DNA from: an uncultured Marvinbryantia sp.
GTDB taxonomy: Bacteria; Bacillota; Clostridia; Lachnospirales; Lachnospiraceae
Assembly: GCF_905201705.1 (NCBI RefSeq)
Contig: NZ_CAJKOX010000005.1
Location: forward strand, 1 to 64,000
Direction: 5' to 3'
Length of the DNA: 64,000 nt
Part shown: positions 41,218 through 49,819 of the stretch, one piece after another
Layout: each line of letters starts with the position of its first letter
Numbering within the stretch: position 1 is the first letter of the stretch
Made by a program: the position numbers and the translations under genes
Notes under the pieces: generated by a model
Seen by the model: the letters and a program-made list of their open reading frames with translations, nothing else
What the model was told of the DNA's origin: nothing
The model's database searches: none

Positions 41218-42699
41218 TTAATATTCATACAGCAGATGCATAGAGAAATCCATATTTTTCAGTATCGCACTGTCAAAATTCTTTTTAATAAGCTTCGCCT
41301 TCAACTCTGCATACGCCGGATCATCCCACAGGTTTTCGAATTCCTCCGGATCGTTCCGGTGGTCATACAGCTCGCCATACTCCTTTCCATGGTAGTTTAC
41401 CAGCTTGTATCTGCCGTCAAAGTACATCGTCGCGTAAATATCCTCATGCGTTCCCTTAAGACAGTGATAAAACTCGGAATACACGGATTCCTTGTGCGGC
41501 GTGCCCTCCCCCTCTCCGGTAAGCAGCGGAACCAGACTTTTGCCCTGCATGTAATACGGCACCTCAAAGCCTGCCAGCTCCATAAGCGTCGGCGCGATAT
41601 CCACCAGCTCCACGAGCTGATCGCAGCGCACGCCCTGGCGGAAGCGCGACGGGCACGACATGATCAGCGGAACATGCACCAGCGCTTCATAGAAATAAGC
41701 GCCCTTCCAGTACAGTCCATGGTCGCCGTTCATCTCGCCATGGTCGCTCATAAAAATTACAAGGGTGTTTTCACGCTCCCCCGTGCGGTCGAGATAATCA
41801 AGCAGCCTGCCAAACTGGTCGTCCACCAGCTCAATCTCTGCGTAATAGTCGCGGAAATGCTCACGCTTCTCCTCATCAGTAAGGTCAGGGAACGGCTCTG
41901 CCTGTCCGTCCTGTCCGCCCTGATAAAAATCCTTTTGCTGATGGGGCGGCTTTTTCTCCAGCTCCCCCTCTTTGAAAAGCGGAAGCGGCATATCCTCAAT
42001 TTTCAGCCGGTCCTTATACTCCTGCGGCGGATCAAGCGGCGGATGCGGATCGTAAGGATTCAGGCTGATCAGCCAGGGATGATCCTTCCCCCGGTTTGCC
42101 TCAATAAATTCAATCGCTTTTTCCACGCACCAGGTCGTCTGATGATACTCAGCGGGCACCCCCACCGTCTTTCCGGTAAAATTGGGGTTCGGCGTCGGCG
42201 GCCAGGTTGCCATGCTAGTATATTTTCCGCCATAGATGTCCGCCCATTTCAGTCCCTTTTCTCTCAGCCAATTCTGGTAATCATTTTCCCCATGCAGCCA
42301 GTCGTCGTTCGGATGCTCGCTCCACTGCATATAGGTATAACCGTCATCCGTGCGCGTCTCCATGCGTCCCTGCGCGGACGTCAGATGCAGCTTTCCCGAC
42401 AGCCCGCACACATAGCCCTCGTCCGCCAGCAGCCGTGTGACAAGCTTTTCATCCTTCGAGTATGTGTCGTTGCCGTTGAAAAACGCCTTCGTCGTGCGCG
42501 GGTAGCGCCCTGTCAGAAAACAGGACCGGCTCGGCGTACATACCGGTGCCTGCGTATAGGCTCTGGTAAATGCCACTCCCTCCGACACAAGACGGTCAAT
42601 ATTCGGCGTGCGGATATACGGATTTCCCAGACTGCCGATCGTATCCCATCGCTGCTGATCCGTACAGAACCACACAATATTCAGCGGTTTTTCCGCCAT
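41218..42699 (-). CDS. Sulfatase (Cys-type), last gene of the transporter operon
   Basis: 493 residues. Hydrolyses sulfate esters. N-terminal metal site VWFCTDQQRWD, modification motif CTPSR with Cys at 54 (converted to formylglycine by an anaerobic maturase, not seen in this window), then LTGRYP and the second metal site MSDHGEMNGDHG. No signal peptide, so it acts in the cytoplasm on imported substrate. The start is the ATG at 42699 eight bases after GAGG; a GTG at 42708 overlaps that site. It follows another sulfatase by ten bases. Confidence 0.93.
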   Translation of the reverse strand: MAEKPLNIVWFCTDQQRWDTIGSLGNPYIRTPNIDRLVSEGVAFTRAYTQAPVCTPSRSCFLTGRYPRTTKAFFNGNDTYSKDEKLVTRLLADEGYVCGLSGKLHLTSAQGRMETRTDDGYTYMQWSEHPNDDWLHGENDYQNWLREKGLKWADIYGGKYTSMATWPPTPNPNFTGKTVGVPAEYHQTTWCVEKAIEFIEANRGKDHPWLISLNPYDPHPPLDPPQEYKDRLKIEDMPLPLFKEGELEKKPPHQQKDFYQGGQDGQAEPFPDLTDEEKREHFRDYYAEIELVDDQFGRLLDYLDRTGERENTLVIFMSDHGEMNGDHGLYWKGAYFYEALVHVPLIMSCPSRFRQGVRCDQLVELVDIAPTLMELAGFEVPYYMQGKSLVPLLTGEGEGTPHKESVYSEFYHCLKGTHEDIYATMYFDGRYKLVNYHGKEYGELYDHRNDPEEFENLWDDPAYAELKAKLIKKNFDSAILKNMDFSMHLLYEY

Positions 42700-42709
42700 A
42701 AATGCCACC

Positions 42710-44179
42710 TCATTTCTCTATGCCCATTCGTTCATACAGCTCCGCCGGAGCCTCACCGGCTTTCATCAGAGCGCGCATTGCCTCCAGCATCTGCTCCTCG
42801 ATCCCGCCATCCTGTATCGGCTGCTGCTGATACGGATCCGCCTCCAGATCAAACAGCAGATCACCGTATTTTATATGGTCCTCATACTGATAGCAGGTAT
42901 TGTTTGGAGAAGTTGCTCCGCTCGCCGGAATCTTCATCACCGGGATGCCCTTTGTAAACGAAAACTCCCCGGTCAGCGTCGTCTCCGTCTGCTTTAATTC
43001 CTCCTCCGTAAACGGATGGAACATGTGCAGCGGCAGCAGCGTGTAATTATACAGACAGCCTTCCGTTTTACGCCCGCTCCTCATATAGACATAACGCCCG
43101 TCTGTCACGTTGACATGTTTTCCAAAATAGCCAAATAAGATCGCATCGTGAATACAGCGGTCATCCTCCAGCACCGGAAGCAGGGAACGCCCCATCATAT
43201 CTGCCGTCGGCGCAATTCCAAAGCAGTCCAGGATGGTCGGCGCAATGTCGATCGTCTGGCAGAGCGCATTACGGCGCTCCCCCGCGTGTCTGATCTGCGG
43301 ATGCCACAGGAAAAACGGCGTATGTACAATTTCCTCATAGCACGGCATATAATTTTTCCCGAAGAATCCCTTTTCCCCCAGCATATAGCCGTGATCTGTG
43401 TTCACGATCAGCATGGTATCCTTCCACATATCATGCGCATCCATAAAATCCAGGATCTCCCCGAGATAATGATCGATCATCGACAGCACCGCCCGGTAAT
43501 TAAGCTGCGCTTCCTGCACCTCTTTTGCGTCCGGCTCCACCTCACCGTAAAACGGCCAGTCAAACGGCGCATCCTTATCCGTATATAGCTTCTTGTATCT
43601 CTCCGGCACAAAATAGGGCTCATGCGGATCAAAATACTCCACATGGAGGTACCAGTTATCCTGCCGGTAATTGTCTTCCAGAAATTCCAGCGCACTCTTA
43701 CAGGTCTGATAGTGCGGATGGTTTTCTTCCCCCTGCATTGCCTCCCGGTTCACGGCGTCCTGTCGATGCAGATCGAGATTTTCTGTGAATCCGTCCACCT
43801 TTCCTTTCCAGAAATCGCCCTCCTGCCCGCGGATCATCTCACAGGAAGAAAATTTTGTGTGATAAGTGCTTCCTCCCTCCTGCCAGTAATGGGCATGGTC
43901 CGTCACACAGTGCGAATAAATCCCGTGCTCTCCCAGAATAGACGGCAGCGAATCGTCAAACGGCTCCAGCGGTCCCCAGCAGCGGTGCAGAAAATTGTAT
44001 CTGCCGGTCTGCAGCTCTCTCCGCGCCGGAATGCACGGAAGACTCCCCACGTAAAACTTATCAAAGACGGCTGTCCTTTCCGCCAGTCTCCGGAAATTCG
44101 GCATAATGGAAATCTCATCGCCATAACACGGGAGATACTTGCGATTCAATGAATCATACATAATCGTAATTGCCCGCAT
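42710..44179 (-). CDS. Sulfatase (variant C-x-P-A-R motif)
   Basis: 489 residues. The alkaline phosphatase/sulfatase fold shows the start RAITIMYDSLNRKYLP, CIPARRELQTGR with the modifiable Cys at 49, and VNTDHGYMLGEKG as the second metal site. The motif has Ala instead of Ser after Pro, as in several sulfatase subgroups; maturation should still be possible because Cys, Pro and Arg are kept. No signal peptide. Co-transcribed with the importer ATPases upstream and a second sulfatase downstream, so import of sulfated compounds and desulfation are coupled. Confidence 0.9.
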   Translation of the reverse strand: MRAITIMYDSLNRKYLPCYGDEISIMPNFRRLAERTAVFDKFYVGSLPCIPARRELQTGRYNFLHRCWGPLEPFDDSLPSILGEHGIYSHCVTDHAHYWQEGGSTYHTKFSSCEMIRGQEGDFWKGKVDGFTENLDLHRQDAVNREAMQGEENHPHYQTCKSALEFLEDNYRQDNWYLHVEYFDPHEPYFVPERYKKLYTDKDAPFDWPFYGEVEPDAKEVQEAQLNYRAVLSMIDHYLGEILDFMDAHDMWKDTMLIVNTDHGYMLGEKGFFGKNYMPCYEEIVHTPFFLWHPQIRHAGERRNALCQTIDIAPTILDCFGIAPTADMMGRSLLPVLEDDRCIHDAILFGYFGKHVNVTDGRYVYMRSGRKTEGCLYNYTLLPLHMFHPFTEEELKQTETTLTGEFSFTKGIPVMKIPASGATSPNNTCYQYEDHIKYGDLLFDLEADPYQQQPIQDGGIEEQMLEAMRALMKAGEAPAELYERMGIEK

Positions 44180-44194
44180 ACGTTCCTCCTATCC

Positions 44195-44938
44195 CTACCA
44201 CCACTTGATCAGCTCCGTCACCTCATTGCGCAGACGCACAAATTCCGGGGCGGCAATATCGCGCGGCCGTGGCAGTGTATTTTCAATCGTTGTCTTGACG
44301 GTCGTCGGCTTATTCGTCAGGATCATGATCTTATTGCCGAGATAAACCGCCTCTTCAATATTATGTGTGATAAAAAGCACCGTTGTCTTTGTCATCTGCC
44401 AGAGCTTTACCAGCTCATCCTCCAGCTTAAAACGCAGCTCAATATCAAGCTGTCCGTAAGGCTCGTCCATTAGAAGAAGATCCGGTTCCGTCGCAAATGC
44501 GCGCGCAATGCTCACACGCTGCAGCATACTTGCCGAAAGCTGTTTCGGATAATATTTGCGGTATTTCGTAAGGCCTACGATATCCAGATATTTTTCTACC
44601 TGCTCTTTCTTTTTCGCCTCCGGTACCTTCTTCACCTTCAGCCCGAACCCCACATTTTCCTCCACCGTAAGCCACGGCATTGTGGAATCTCCCTGAAAAA
44701 TATAGGCGATGTTCTGCTTCCTGGTGTCTACCTTCTGTCCGTCCAGCAGGATTTCTCCGCTGGTAATATCATATATTTTTGTGAGACTGTTCAAAAAGGT
44801 CGTCTTTCCGCAGCCGGTCGGTCCGACTACGCACAGCAGATCCCCGTCCATGACATCAAAGGACATGTCGTCCAGCACCAGCAGGTCGCCAAATTTCTTG
44901 GTAAGATGATTTACCTTTACTTTTACTTTTTCGCTCAT
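44195..44938 (-). CDS. Sulfonate/nitrate-type ABC transporter ATPase 1 (degenerate signature)
   Basis: 247 residues, SsuB/TauB class. Walker A GPTGCGKTT (39-47), Q-loop FQGDSTMPWL, Walker B LLLMDEP and switch His THN (His192) are normal. The signature that should read LSGGQ/M is LSASM (134-138). Because each ATP site uses the signature of the partner, this protein can bind and hydrolyse ATP with a good partner but gives its partner a poor site. It overlaps the second ATPase gene by 4 bp, so they are made together. Confidence 0.92.
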   Translation of the reverse strand: MSEKVKVKVNHLTKKFGDLLVLDDMSFDVMDGDLLCVVGPTGCGKTTFLNSLTKIYDITSGEILLDGQKVDTRKQNIAYIFQGDSTMPWLTVEENVGFGLKVKKVPEAKKKEQVEKYLDIVGLTKYRKYYPKQLSASMLQRVSIARAFATEPDLLLMDEPYGQLDIELRFKLEDELVKLWQMTKTTVLFITHNIEEAVYLGNKIMILTNKPTTVKTTIENTLPRPRDIAAPEFVRLRNEVTELIKWW

Positions 44939-45726
44939 TGCTGCCTCCCGTCTGACGTACTGTCTAAAATTCCCGTGATTTCCTTTCGCAGCGCCAAAAA
45001 CTCCGGTGACACCAGATCGCGCGGCCGCGGAAGTTCGATCTTATACTCCCGTTTTACTGTCGCCGGGCAGTTCGTCAGCACCAGAATACGGTCCGCCAGA
45101 TAAATTGCTTCCTCAATATTATTCGTGACAAAAATAACCGTCCTCTTTTCCGCATCCCAGATGCGCTGCAGCTCCTCCTGCATCAGATAGCGCGTCTGCG
45201 CATCCAGCGCGCCGAACGGCTCGTCCATCAGCATCACCTTCGGCTCATTGCAGTATGCCCTTGCAATGCCTACGCGCTGGCGCATTCCGCCGGAGAGCTG
45301 TACCGGAAATGAATTTTCAAAACCCTGCAGGCCTACCAGATCAATGTATTTCTGCGCACGCCTGCGGCGCTCTTCCTTTTTAACGCCCGCTATTTTCAAT
45401 CCGTATTCCACATTTCCCATTGTCGTCATCCATGGGAACAACGCCGTCGACTGAAAGACCACGCCCCGCTCCGGTCCCGGCTTTGAGATCTCTTTTCCAA
45501 GAAAAGTCATGCTGCCCTCGCTCGCCGGCTCAAAACCGGCGATCAGATTCATGATCGTGGTCTTTCCGCACTGTCCCGGTCCGAAGAGCACCAGAAACTC
45601 GTTTTCTTTTGCTGCCATATTCAGGTCTTTGATCACCTGATGTTCTCCCTCCGGCGTCTCAAACGATTTGCACACGCCTCTGCATTCAATCATATTTGCT
45701 ACTGTCCGCTCTTGTTCCACCGACAT
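44935..45726 (-). CDS. Sulfonate/nitrate-type ABC transporter ATPase 2 (degenerate nucleotide site)
   Basis: 263 residues, SsuB/TauB class. The signature LSGGMRQRVGIARAY (144-158) is intact and Walker B is VMLMDEP. The P-loop reads GPGQCGKTT with Gln52 in place of the usual Gly, and the switch His is Asn (TNN, residue 202). These changes mirror the loss in ATPase 1. Start ATG with GGAGGA. The first 28 bases overlap the permease gene upstream. Confidence 0.92.
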   Translation of the reverse strand: MSVEQERTVANMIECRGVCKSFETPEGEHQVIKDLNMAAKENEFLVLFGPGQCGKTTIMNLIAGFEPASEGSMTFLGKEISKPGPERGVVFQSTALFPWMTTMGNVEYGLKIAGVKKEERRRRAQKYIDLVGLQGFENSFPVQLSGGMRQRVGIARAYCNEPKVMLMDEPFGALDAQTRYLMQEELQRIWDAEKRTVIFVTNNIEEAIYLADRILVLTNCPATVKREYKIELPRPRDLVSPEFLALRKEITGILDSTSDGRQQ

Positions 45727-46490
45727 AACACATCCTCCGCTTTTCTCATCAAAATTGCAAGGATATAGCCTACCACGCCAATCATTACAATTCCCGATAA
45801 AATCTGAACCATATCGTTATTGTTCATTCCAGCCACGATCATCCATCCAAGACCTTCCGAAGACCTCACCATCTCCGCTGCCAGTACGGTCGCCCAGCTG
45901 CTGGAGAGCGCCACCTGCAGTCCCGCAAAAATAGACGGCACGGAAGCCGGAAGCACGATCGTTGTAAAAATCTGCCGCTCACTCGCTCCAAGCATACGCG
46001 ACGCGTTTACGATTTCCGGATCTACGCTCTTGGCGCCTGCCATGGAGTTCAGCGTCGTATTTGAAAAGGATGCAAGAAAAATCAGAAATATTTTTGCATT
46101 CTCTCCAAGTCCAAACCAGATAATGGAGATCGGGATCCACGCAATCGGCGGGATCGGGCGGATAATGCGGAAAATCGGATTGATGATCGCCTCCGCCACC
46201 GGATACCACCCCATCAGAAGTCCGCAGACGATACCTACCGCAGAACCGATCAAAAATCCGGCAAGTACCCGCATCAGGCTATAGCCGACATGCACCATGA
46301 TACTATGCTTTCCAACGGTTCCCACGATTCCCTCTCCGATCGCACGCACAACCTCAACCGGTCCGGGCATAAATAAACCAAGCTCCGTAAATGCCGCGCC
46401 CCATGCCCACAACAGCAGGAAGGCGCCGATAGAAACACAGGCGCAGACTCCCGTGATCGCTTTTTCACCTATTCTCTTATTTTTTGTCAT
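45699..46490 (-). CDS. Sulfonate/nitrate-type ABC transporter permease 2
   Basis: 263 residues with about six membrane helices. The coupling loop SRMLGASERQIFTTIVLPAS (EAA-type) and AWIPISIIWFGLGENAKIF are typical of SsuC/TauC permeases. Start overlaps the stop of permease 1 by 4 bp. Two different permeases and two different ATPases imply a fully heteromeric importer. Confidence 0.9.
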   Translation of the reverse strand: MTKNKRIGEKAITGVCACVSIGAFLLLWAWGAAFTELGLFMPGPVEVVRAIGEGIVGTVGKHSIMVHVGYSLMRVLAGFLIGSAVGIVCGLLMGWYPVAEAIINPIFRIIRPIPPIAWIPISIIWFGLGENAKIFLIFLASFSNTTLNSMAGAKSVDPEIVNASRMLGASERQIFTTIVLPASVPSIFAGLQVALSSSWATVLAAEMVRSSEGLGWMIVAGMNNNDMVQILSGIVMIGVVGYILAILMRKAEDVLCRWNKSGQ

Positions 46491-47275
46491 TTTGCATTCA
46501 TTCCTTTCGCTACCCGTACTTCTATCATGTGGAGCACGGCGTCAAAGACTGCGCCCACTGCGCCGATCGCAAGCATACCTACAATGATGATATCCGGTCT
46601 GGAAATTGCGCGCGCCTGCTGTATCATGTACCCCAATCCCTTTGTGGAGGCCAAAAGCTCTGCTGCCACCAGCGCTGTCCAGGAGGTTCCGAGCGCCACG
46701 CGCAGCCCGGTAAAGATCATCGGAAGTGCCGTTGGGATCGCCACCAGAAACAGCTTCTGCATACTGGATGCGCCAAACACATCGCCCACCCACAGATGCA
46801 CCTCTTTTGTCTGCCGGATACCTGTATAGCTGTTTACGATACAGGCGATCAGGGCGCCCAGGAAAATAACCAGCGCTTTGGAGGTAATGCCGATACCGAA
46901 CAGCAGGATAAACATCGGGATCCACGCCAGTCCGGGAATCGGACGGATCATATCAAACAGCGGCCGCACAAAACGGTCCACCCATTTATTCCACGCCATT
47001 GCGATCCCAAGCGGTACCCCAACCAGCGCTCCGAGCGCATAGCCCAGCAGCGCCACTCTGATACTCGCCCAGAGGTGCTGCGGAAGCGTTGCTCCGTCCG
47101 GCGCCTTGGTCGTCATCTTCTGGATAAATGTCTGAAACACCTTCGCCGGTCCCGGAAATACAAGCTCCGATTTCAAATGAAATACATTGATGCATAAAAA
47201 CCAGACAAAGATCACCGTCAAAATGGAAGCCGTCGAAATCAGCAGATATTTCGTTTTCTTTTTTGTCTTCTTCAT
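46487..47275 (-). CDS. Sulfonate/nitrate-type ABC transporter permease 1
   Basis: 262 residues, about six membrane helices. Family motifs AWIPMFILLFGIGITSKAL and the coupling loop GASSMQKLFLVAIPTALP. It lies behind the binding-protein gene, with a stem-loop between, and before permease 2. Substrate is inferred from the operon's sulfatases to be a sulfated or sulfonated compound. Confidence 0.9.
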   Translation of the reverse strand: MKKTKKKTKYLLISTASILTVIFVWFLCINVFHLKSELVFPGPAKVFQTFIQKMTTKAPDGATLPQHLWASIRVALLGYALGALVGVPLGIAMAWNKWVDRFVRPLFDMIRPIPGLAWIPMFILLFGIGITSKALVIFLGALIACIVNSYTGIRQTKEVHLWVGDVFGASSMQKLFLVAIPTALPMIFTGLRVALGTSWTALVAAELLASTKGLGYMIQQARAISRPDIIIVGMLAIGAVGAVFDAVLHMIEVRVAKGMNAK

Positions 47276-47306
47276 AAAAACTCATTTCCTTTCAGAGATA
47301 AAATAA

Positions 47307-47345
47307 GGCTGCTGCAGCCTGTGATCACCAGCATATGCAGCAGCC
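47307..47345 (-). other. Intercistronic stem-loop after binding-protein gene
   Basis: GGCTGCTGCA (47307-47316) pairs with TGCAGCAGCC (47336-47345) between the binding-protein stop and permease 1. No long T-run follows on the minus strand, so partial attenuation or mRNA stabilisation is more likely than full termination. Confidence 0.65.
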
Positions 47346-47364
47346 TCTCCGGTTTCATTATCAC

Positions 47365-48405
47365 TTATTTTCTTGCTTTTACCGCTTCAACAAAGGAAGT
47401 GTCAATGCTTGCCTCTACATTTGCCACATCACTCTCAGCGATCATTTCCTGCTCTACATAGAAGTTCGCGATATCTACCATAAATTGTCCAAGCTGATTT
47501 TCTTCCGTATTTACCGTTTCACGCGTAAAGTAATCTTTTACTTCCACCTCAGCGTCCATATCAGATTCGCTGTAGGTAATGCCCTCTTCTGCATACCATG
47601 TCACAGCCGATTCGCGGCGCATCGCCTCATCATTCATAATATCCTCACACGCTTTGTAATAGCATTCCAGGAAAAGGATCAGATCATCCTTTTTCTCCTC
47701 CGCCACATTATTCTGTACAAAAATGGTATCAATAATCGGATTGTCCAGAATCAGATTCATGTCACAGACCTTCACATAGCCGGCCTCCTCAAGCTGATTC
47801 GTATACGGCATCTTTGCCGCGATCAGATCACCCTCTCCGGTAACAAATGCCTGATAAGCCTGCGCATAATCCATGGATACCATGCTGAAATCATCGGCAG
47901 TCAGTCCGAAATATTCAATATACTTGATCGCCTGGTAGTGTGCCGTTGTAGCAAGCGGTCCTAAAATAGACACGCCCTTCAGGCTTTCCGCATCGCCGAT
48001 GATTCCTTTCTCATCCGCTCCCGCCTGCACATACGGGCTGTCCGCTCTCGCATAGATGGATTCGCCGCCTGTTGTGATCACGCCATCGCCGATATAGGTA
48101 TACATACCGGTTGCCAGACCATATACAGATGCCATTCCGCTGACTGCCACATCCAGCTCTCCGGCCGCCATCGCTTCGTTGATCGGGGCGCCTGTAGCAA
48201 AAATCTCAATATTCACGTCCAGACCTGCCTCTTCAAAGTAGCCCTTTTCTTCCGCCACATGTACCGGAAGTCCCAGGGAATTCGCCATCGTGCCGACTGT
48301 CAGTGTTTCCCCGGACGGTGTCAGTTCTTCTGCATTTACCATCATTCCGCTAAGACATGTAAAAACCAAACCTGCTGTCAATACTGCCGCTATTTTCTTC
48401 TTCAT
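47365..48405 (-). CDS. Sulfonate/nitrate-type ABC substrate-binding protein (NMT1/SsuA-like)
   Basis: 346 residues. A signal peptide (KKKIAAVLTAGLVFTCLSG) ends near VNA at 24. The mature N-lobe begins LTVGTMANSLGLPVHVAEEK with GYFEEAGLDVNIEIF, the classic pattern of SsuA/TauA/NMT1 proteins, then AAGELDVAVSGMASVYGL. It captures the substrate outside the membrane. First gene of a seven-gene operon with two permeases, two ATPases and two sulfatases. Promoter and a palindromic operator lie just upstream. Confidence 0.9.
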   Translation of the reverse strand: MKKKIAAVLTAGLVFTCLSGMMVNAEELTPSGETLTVGTMANSLGLPVHVAEEKGYFEEAGLDVNIEIFATGAPINEAMAAGELDVAVSGMASVYGLATGMYTYIGDGVITTGGESIYARADSPYVQAGADEKGIIGDAESLKGVSILGPLATTAHYQAIKYIEYFGLTADDFSMVSMDYAQAYQAFVTGEGDLIAAKMPYTNQLEEAGYVKVCDMNLILDNPIIDTIFVQNNVAEEKKDDLILFLECYYKACEDIMNDEAMRRESAVTWYAEEGITYSESDMDAEVEVKDYFTRETVNTEENQLGQFMVDIANFYVEQEMIAESDVANVEASIDTSFVEAVKARK

Positions 48406-48455
48406 CTGTACTTTCCCTCCATATCCTTTTGTTAATCATGCTCTGTTTTTCTTTT

Positions 48456-48469
48456 TGAATACGTATTCA
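48456..48469. promoter_or_regulatory. Palindromic operator of the sulfatase/importer operon
   Basis: TGAATACGTATTCA is a perfect 14-bp palindrome placed about +6 to +19 relative to the predicted start. A likely binding site for the LacI-type protein encoded next door, where bound repressor would block early transcription. Confidence 0.65.
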
Positions 48470-48481
48470 TTCGGTAATTTC

Positions 48482-48510
48482 AACATAACATTATTTGCAG
48501 TGCCTGTCAA
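48482..48510 (-). promoter_or_regulatory. Promoter of the sulfatase/importer operon
   Basis: Minus-strand TTGACA (48505-48510), 17 bp, TATGTT (48482-48487), about 75 bases before the binding-protein start. Confidence 0.7.
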
Positions 48511-48600
48511 TCATTTTTTTGCCAAAATCATATCTTTTTACTCATTTTGTTAAATCTTCACAATCCAAATTCCTTGTTTTTGTGAAAAATTCTCAAAGAA

Positions 48601-48638
48601 AAACTGCCGGCCTCACCTTTTGGCGAAACCGACAGTTT
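48601..48638 (-). terminator. Terminator of the lacI-type regulator
   Basis: AAACTGCCGG pairs imperfectly with CCGACAGTTT across 48601-48638, with T-rich sequence after it on the minus strand. It separates the regulator from the importer operon. Confidence 0.75.
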
Positions 48639-48652
48639 TACCTGAAATCCGA

Positions 48653-49675
48653 TTATGCAAAATCGTTGCACGTTGTCTCCCGCAGTATCAGCCGCGGTTT
48701 GATCCATTCCTGGATCACTCCGTCTTTTTTCTCGATCATGTCCAGAAGGAGCGTACATGCACGCGGTACCATTTCTTCCACCTGCACGTGGATCGTGCTG
48801 ATCTGCGGATGCAGGTAAGTCGTCAGCGGAATATCATCCATCCCGATAATCTGCACCTGCTCCGGTATTCGGATTCCCTGTGATACCAGAGCCTGCACAA
48901 TGCCAATCGCCAGCATATCGCTGTAGGCAAGAATTGCTACCTTTCTGCCCCGGAATTTTCCCGGATTTTCGTTCACAAGCTGATATGCAGAATCGATCCC
49001 CAGAGCGCAGTAAAGGATATCTTCCTGCGCCACCTGCTGCCCGACCTCCTCAAGAGCCTGCCGGAAACCCTGCAGACGGCGCTTCGCGTCATTGGATTCC
49101 TCAAAAACAGTGATAAACATTTTCTCATAATCCGTGAAATTCCGCAGATAACATCCCGCCAGATAACCGCCGTAAATACTGTCTGAAAACAGATAATTAA
49201 GGTTGCCGCGGATCTTGGCACTGGCATTCATCATAAACACACACGGAACCTTATACTTCTCAATTACTTCCATCTCTTTATCGGAAAGCTCCATGCGCAA
49301 AACCAGAAAACCGTCCACCTTGCGGCGGCGGATAATCCGCTCAAAGCTTGAAAAATCATCCGTTTCCTTATCGTAGTAGATGACCATGATATCATAACTA
49401 TAGTGGCTCAGTTCCTTCTGGATACAATCGTATACGTAGGCAAGCATCAGATTCTTGTTCATGCCAAGGAAATGCTTCGGAAATAAGATCCCAATCGTTC
49501 CCGTCCGCTTCGTCTTCAGACTTTGCGCCTGACTGTTGAGTTCAAATCCATACTCCTTTGCCTTCTGTATGATATACTGTTTTTTCTCCTCCGGCACCAG
49601 ATTGCTGTTATTCAGAGCACGTGAGACCGTGGGCTGCGATACTCCGATCAGACTTGCAAATTCTTTCGACGTCAT
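48653..49675 (-). CDS. LacI family transcriptional regulator
   Basis: 340 residues. Helix-turn-helix TSKEFASLIGVSQPTVSRAL at the very N-terminus, hinge, and a sugar-binding-type domain from residue 59 (TGTIGILFPKHF) with IIGMDDIPLTTYLHPQIS near the end. It is encoded directly upstream of the sulfatase/importer operon in the same direction but has its own promoter and terminator, so it is probably the local repressor. The effector may be a sulfated sugar, which is inference. Confidence 0.9.
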   Translation of the reverse strand: MTSKEFASLIGVSQPTVSRALNNSNLVPEEKKQYIIQKAKEYGFELNSQAQSLKTKRTGTIGILFPKHFLGMNKNLMLAYVYDCIQKELSHYSYDIMVIYYDKETDDFSSFERIIRRRKVDGFLVLRMELSDKEMEVIEKYKVPCVFMMNASAKIRGNLNYLFSDSIYGGYLAGCYLRNFTDYEKMFITVFEESNDAKRRLQGFRQALEEVGQQVAQEDILYCALGIDSAYQLVNENPGKFRGRKVAILAYSDMLAIGIVQALVSQGIRIPEQVQIIGMDDIPLTTYLHPQISTIHVQVEEMVPRACTLLLDMIEKKDGVIQEWIKPRLILRETTCNDFA

Positions 49676-49735
49676 ATGCTTTTTCCAATCTTTCTATTAC
49701 TTTTCCAGCAGGATGGTGCTGGTAAATTTATCTAA

Positions 49736-49764
49736 AGTATAGCATAGTTCGCCGCAAATGTCAT
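49736..49764 (-). promoter_or_regulatory. Promoter of the lacI-type regulator
   Basis: Minus-strand ATGACA (49759-49764), 17 bp, TATACT (49736-49741). Downstream in the leader CCAGCA/TGCTGG (49705-49722) form a small inverted repeat that could be an operator or hairpin. Confidence 0.55.
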
Positions 49765-49819
49765 CCTTCCCTGCAGTTTTGTTTTTCTTTATCGGCTCCT
49801 CTATAAAAAAGCATTCTCA

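Noticed and set aside
41236..42957. Open frame of 573 codons on the plus strand opposite the sulfatases
   Set aside because: Shadow of two conserved sulfatase genes; no ribosome site and no family resemblance.
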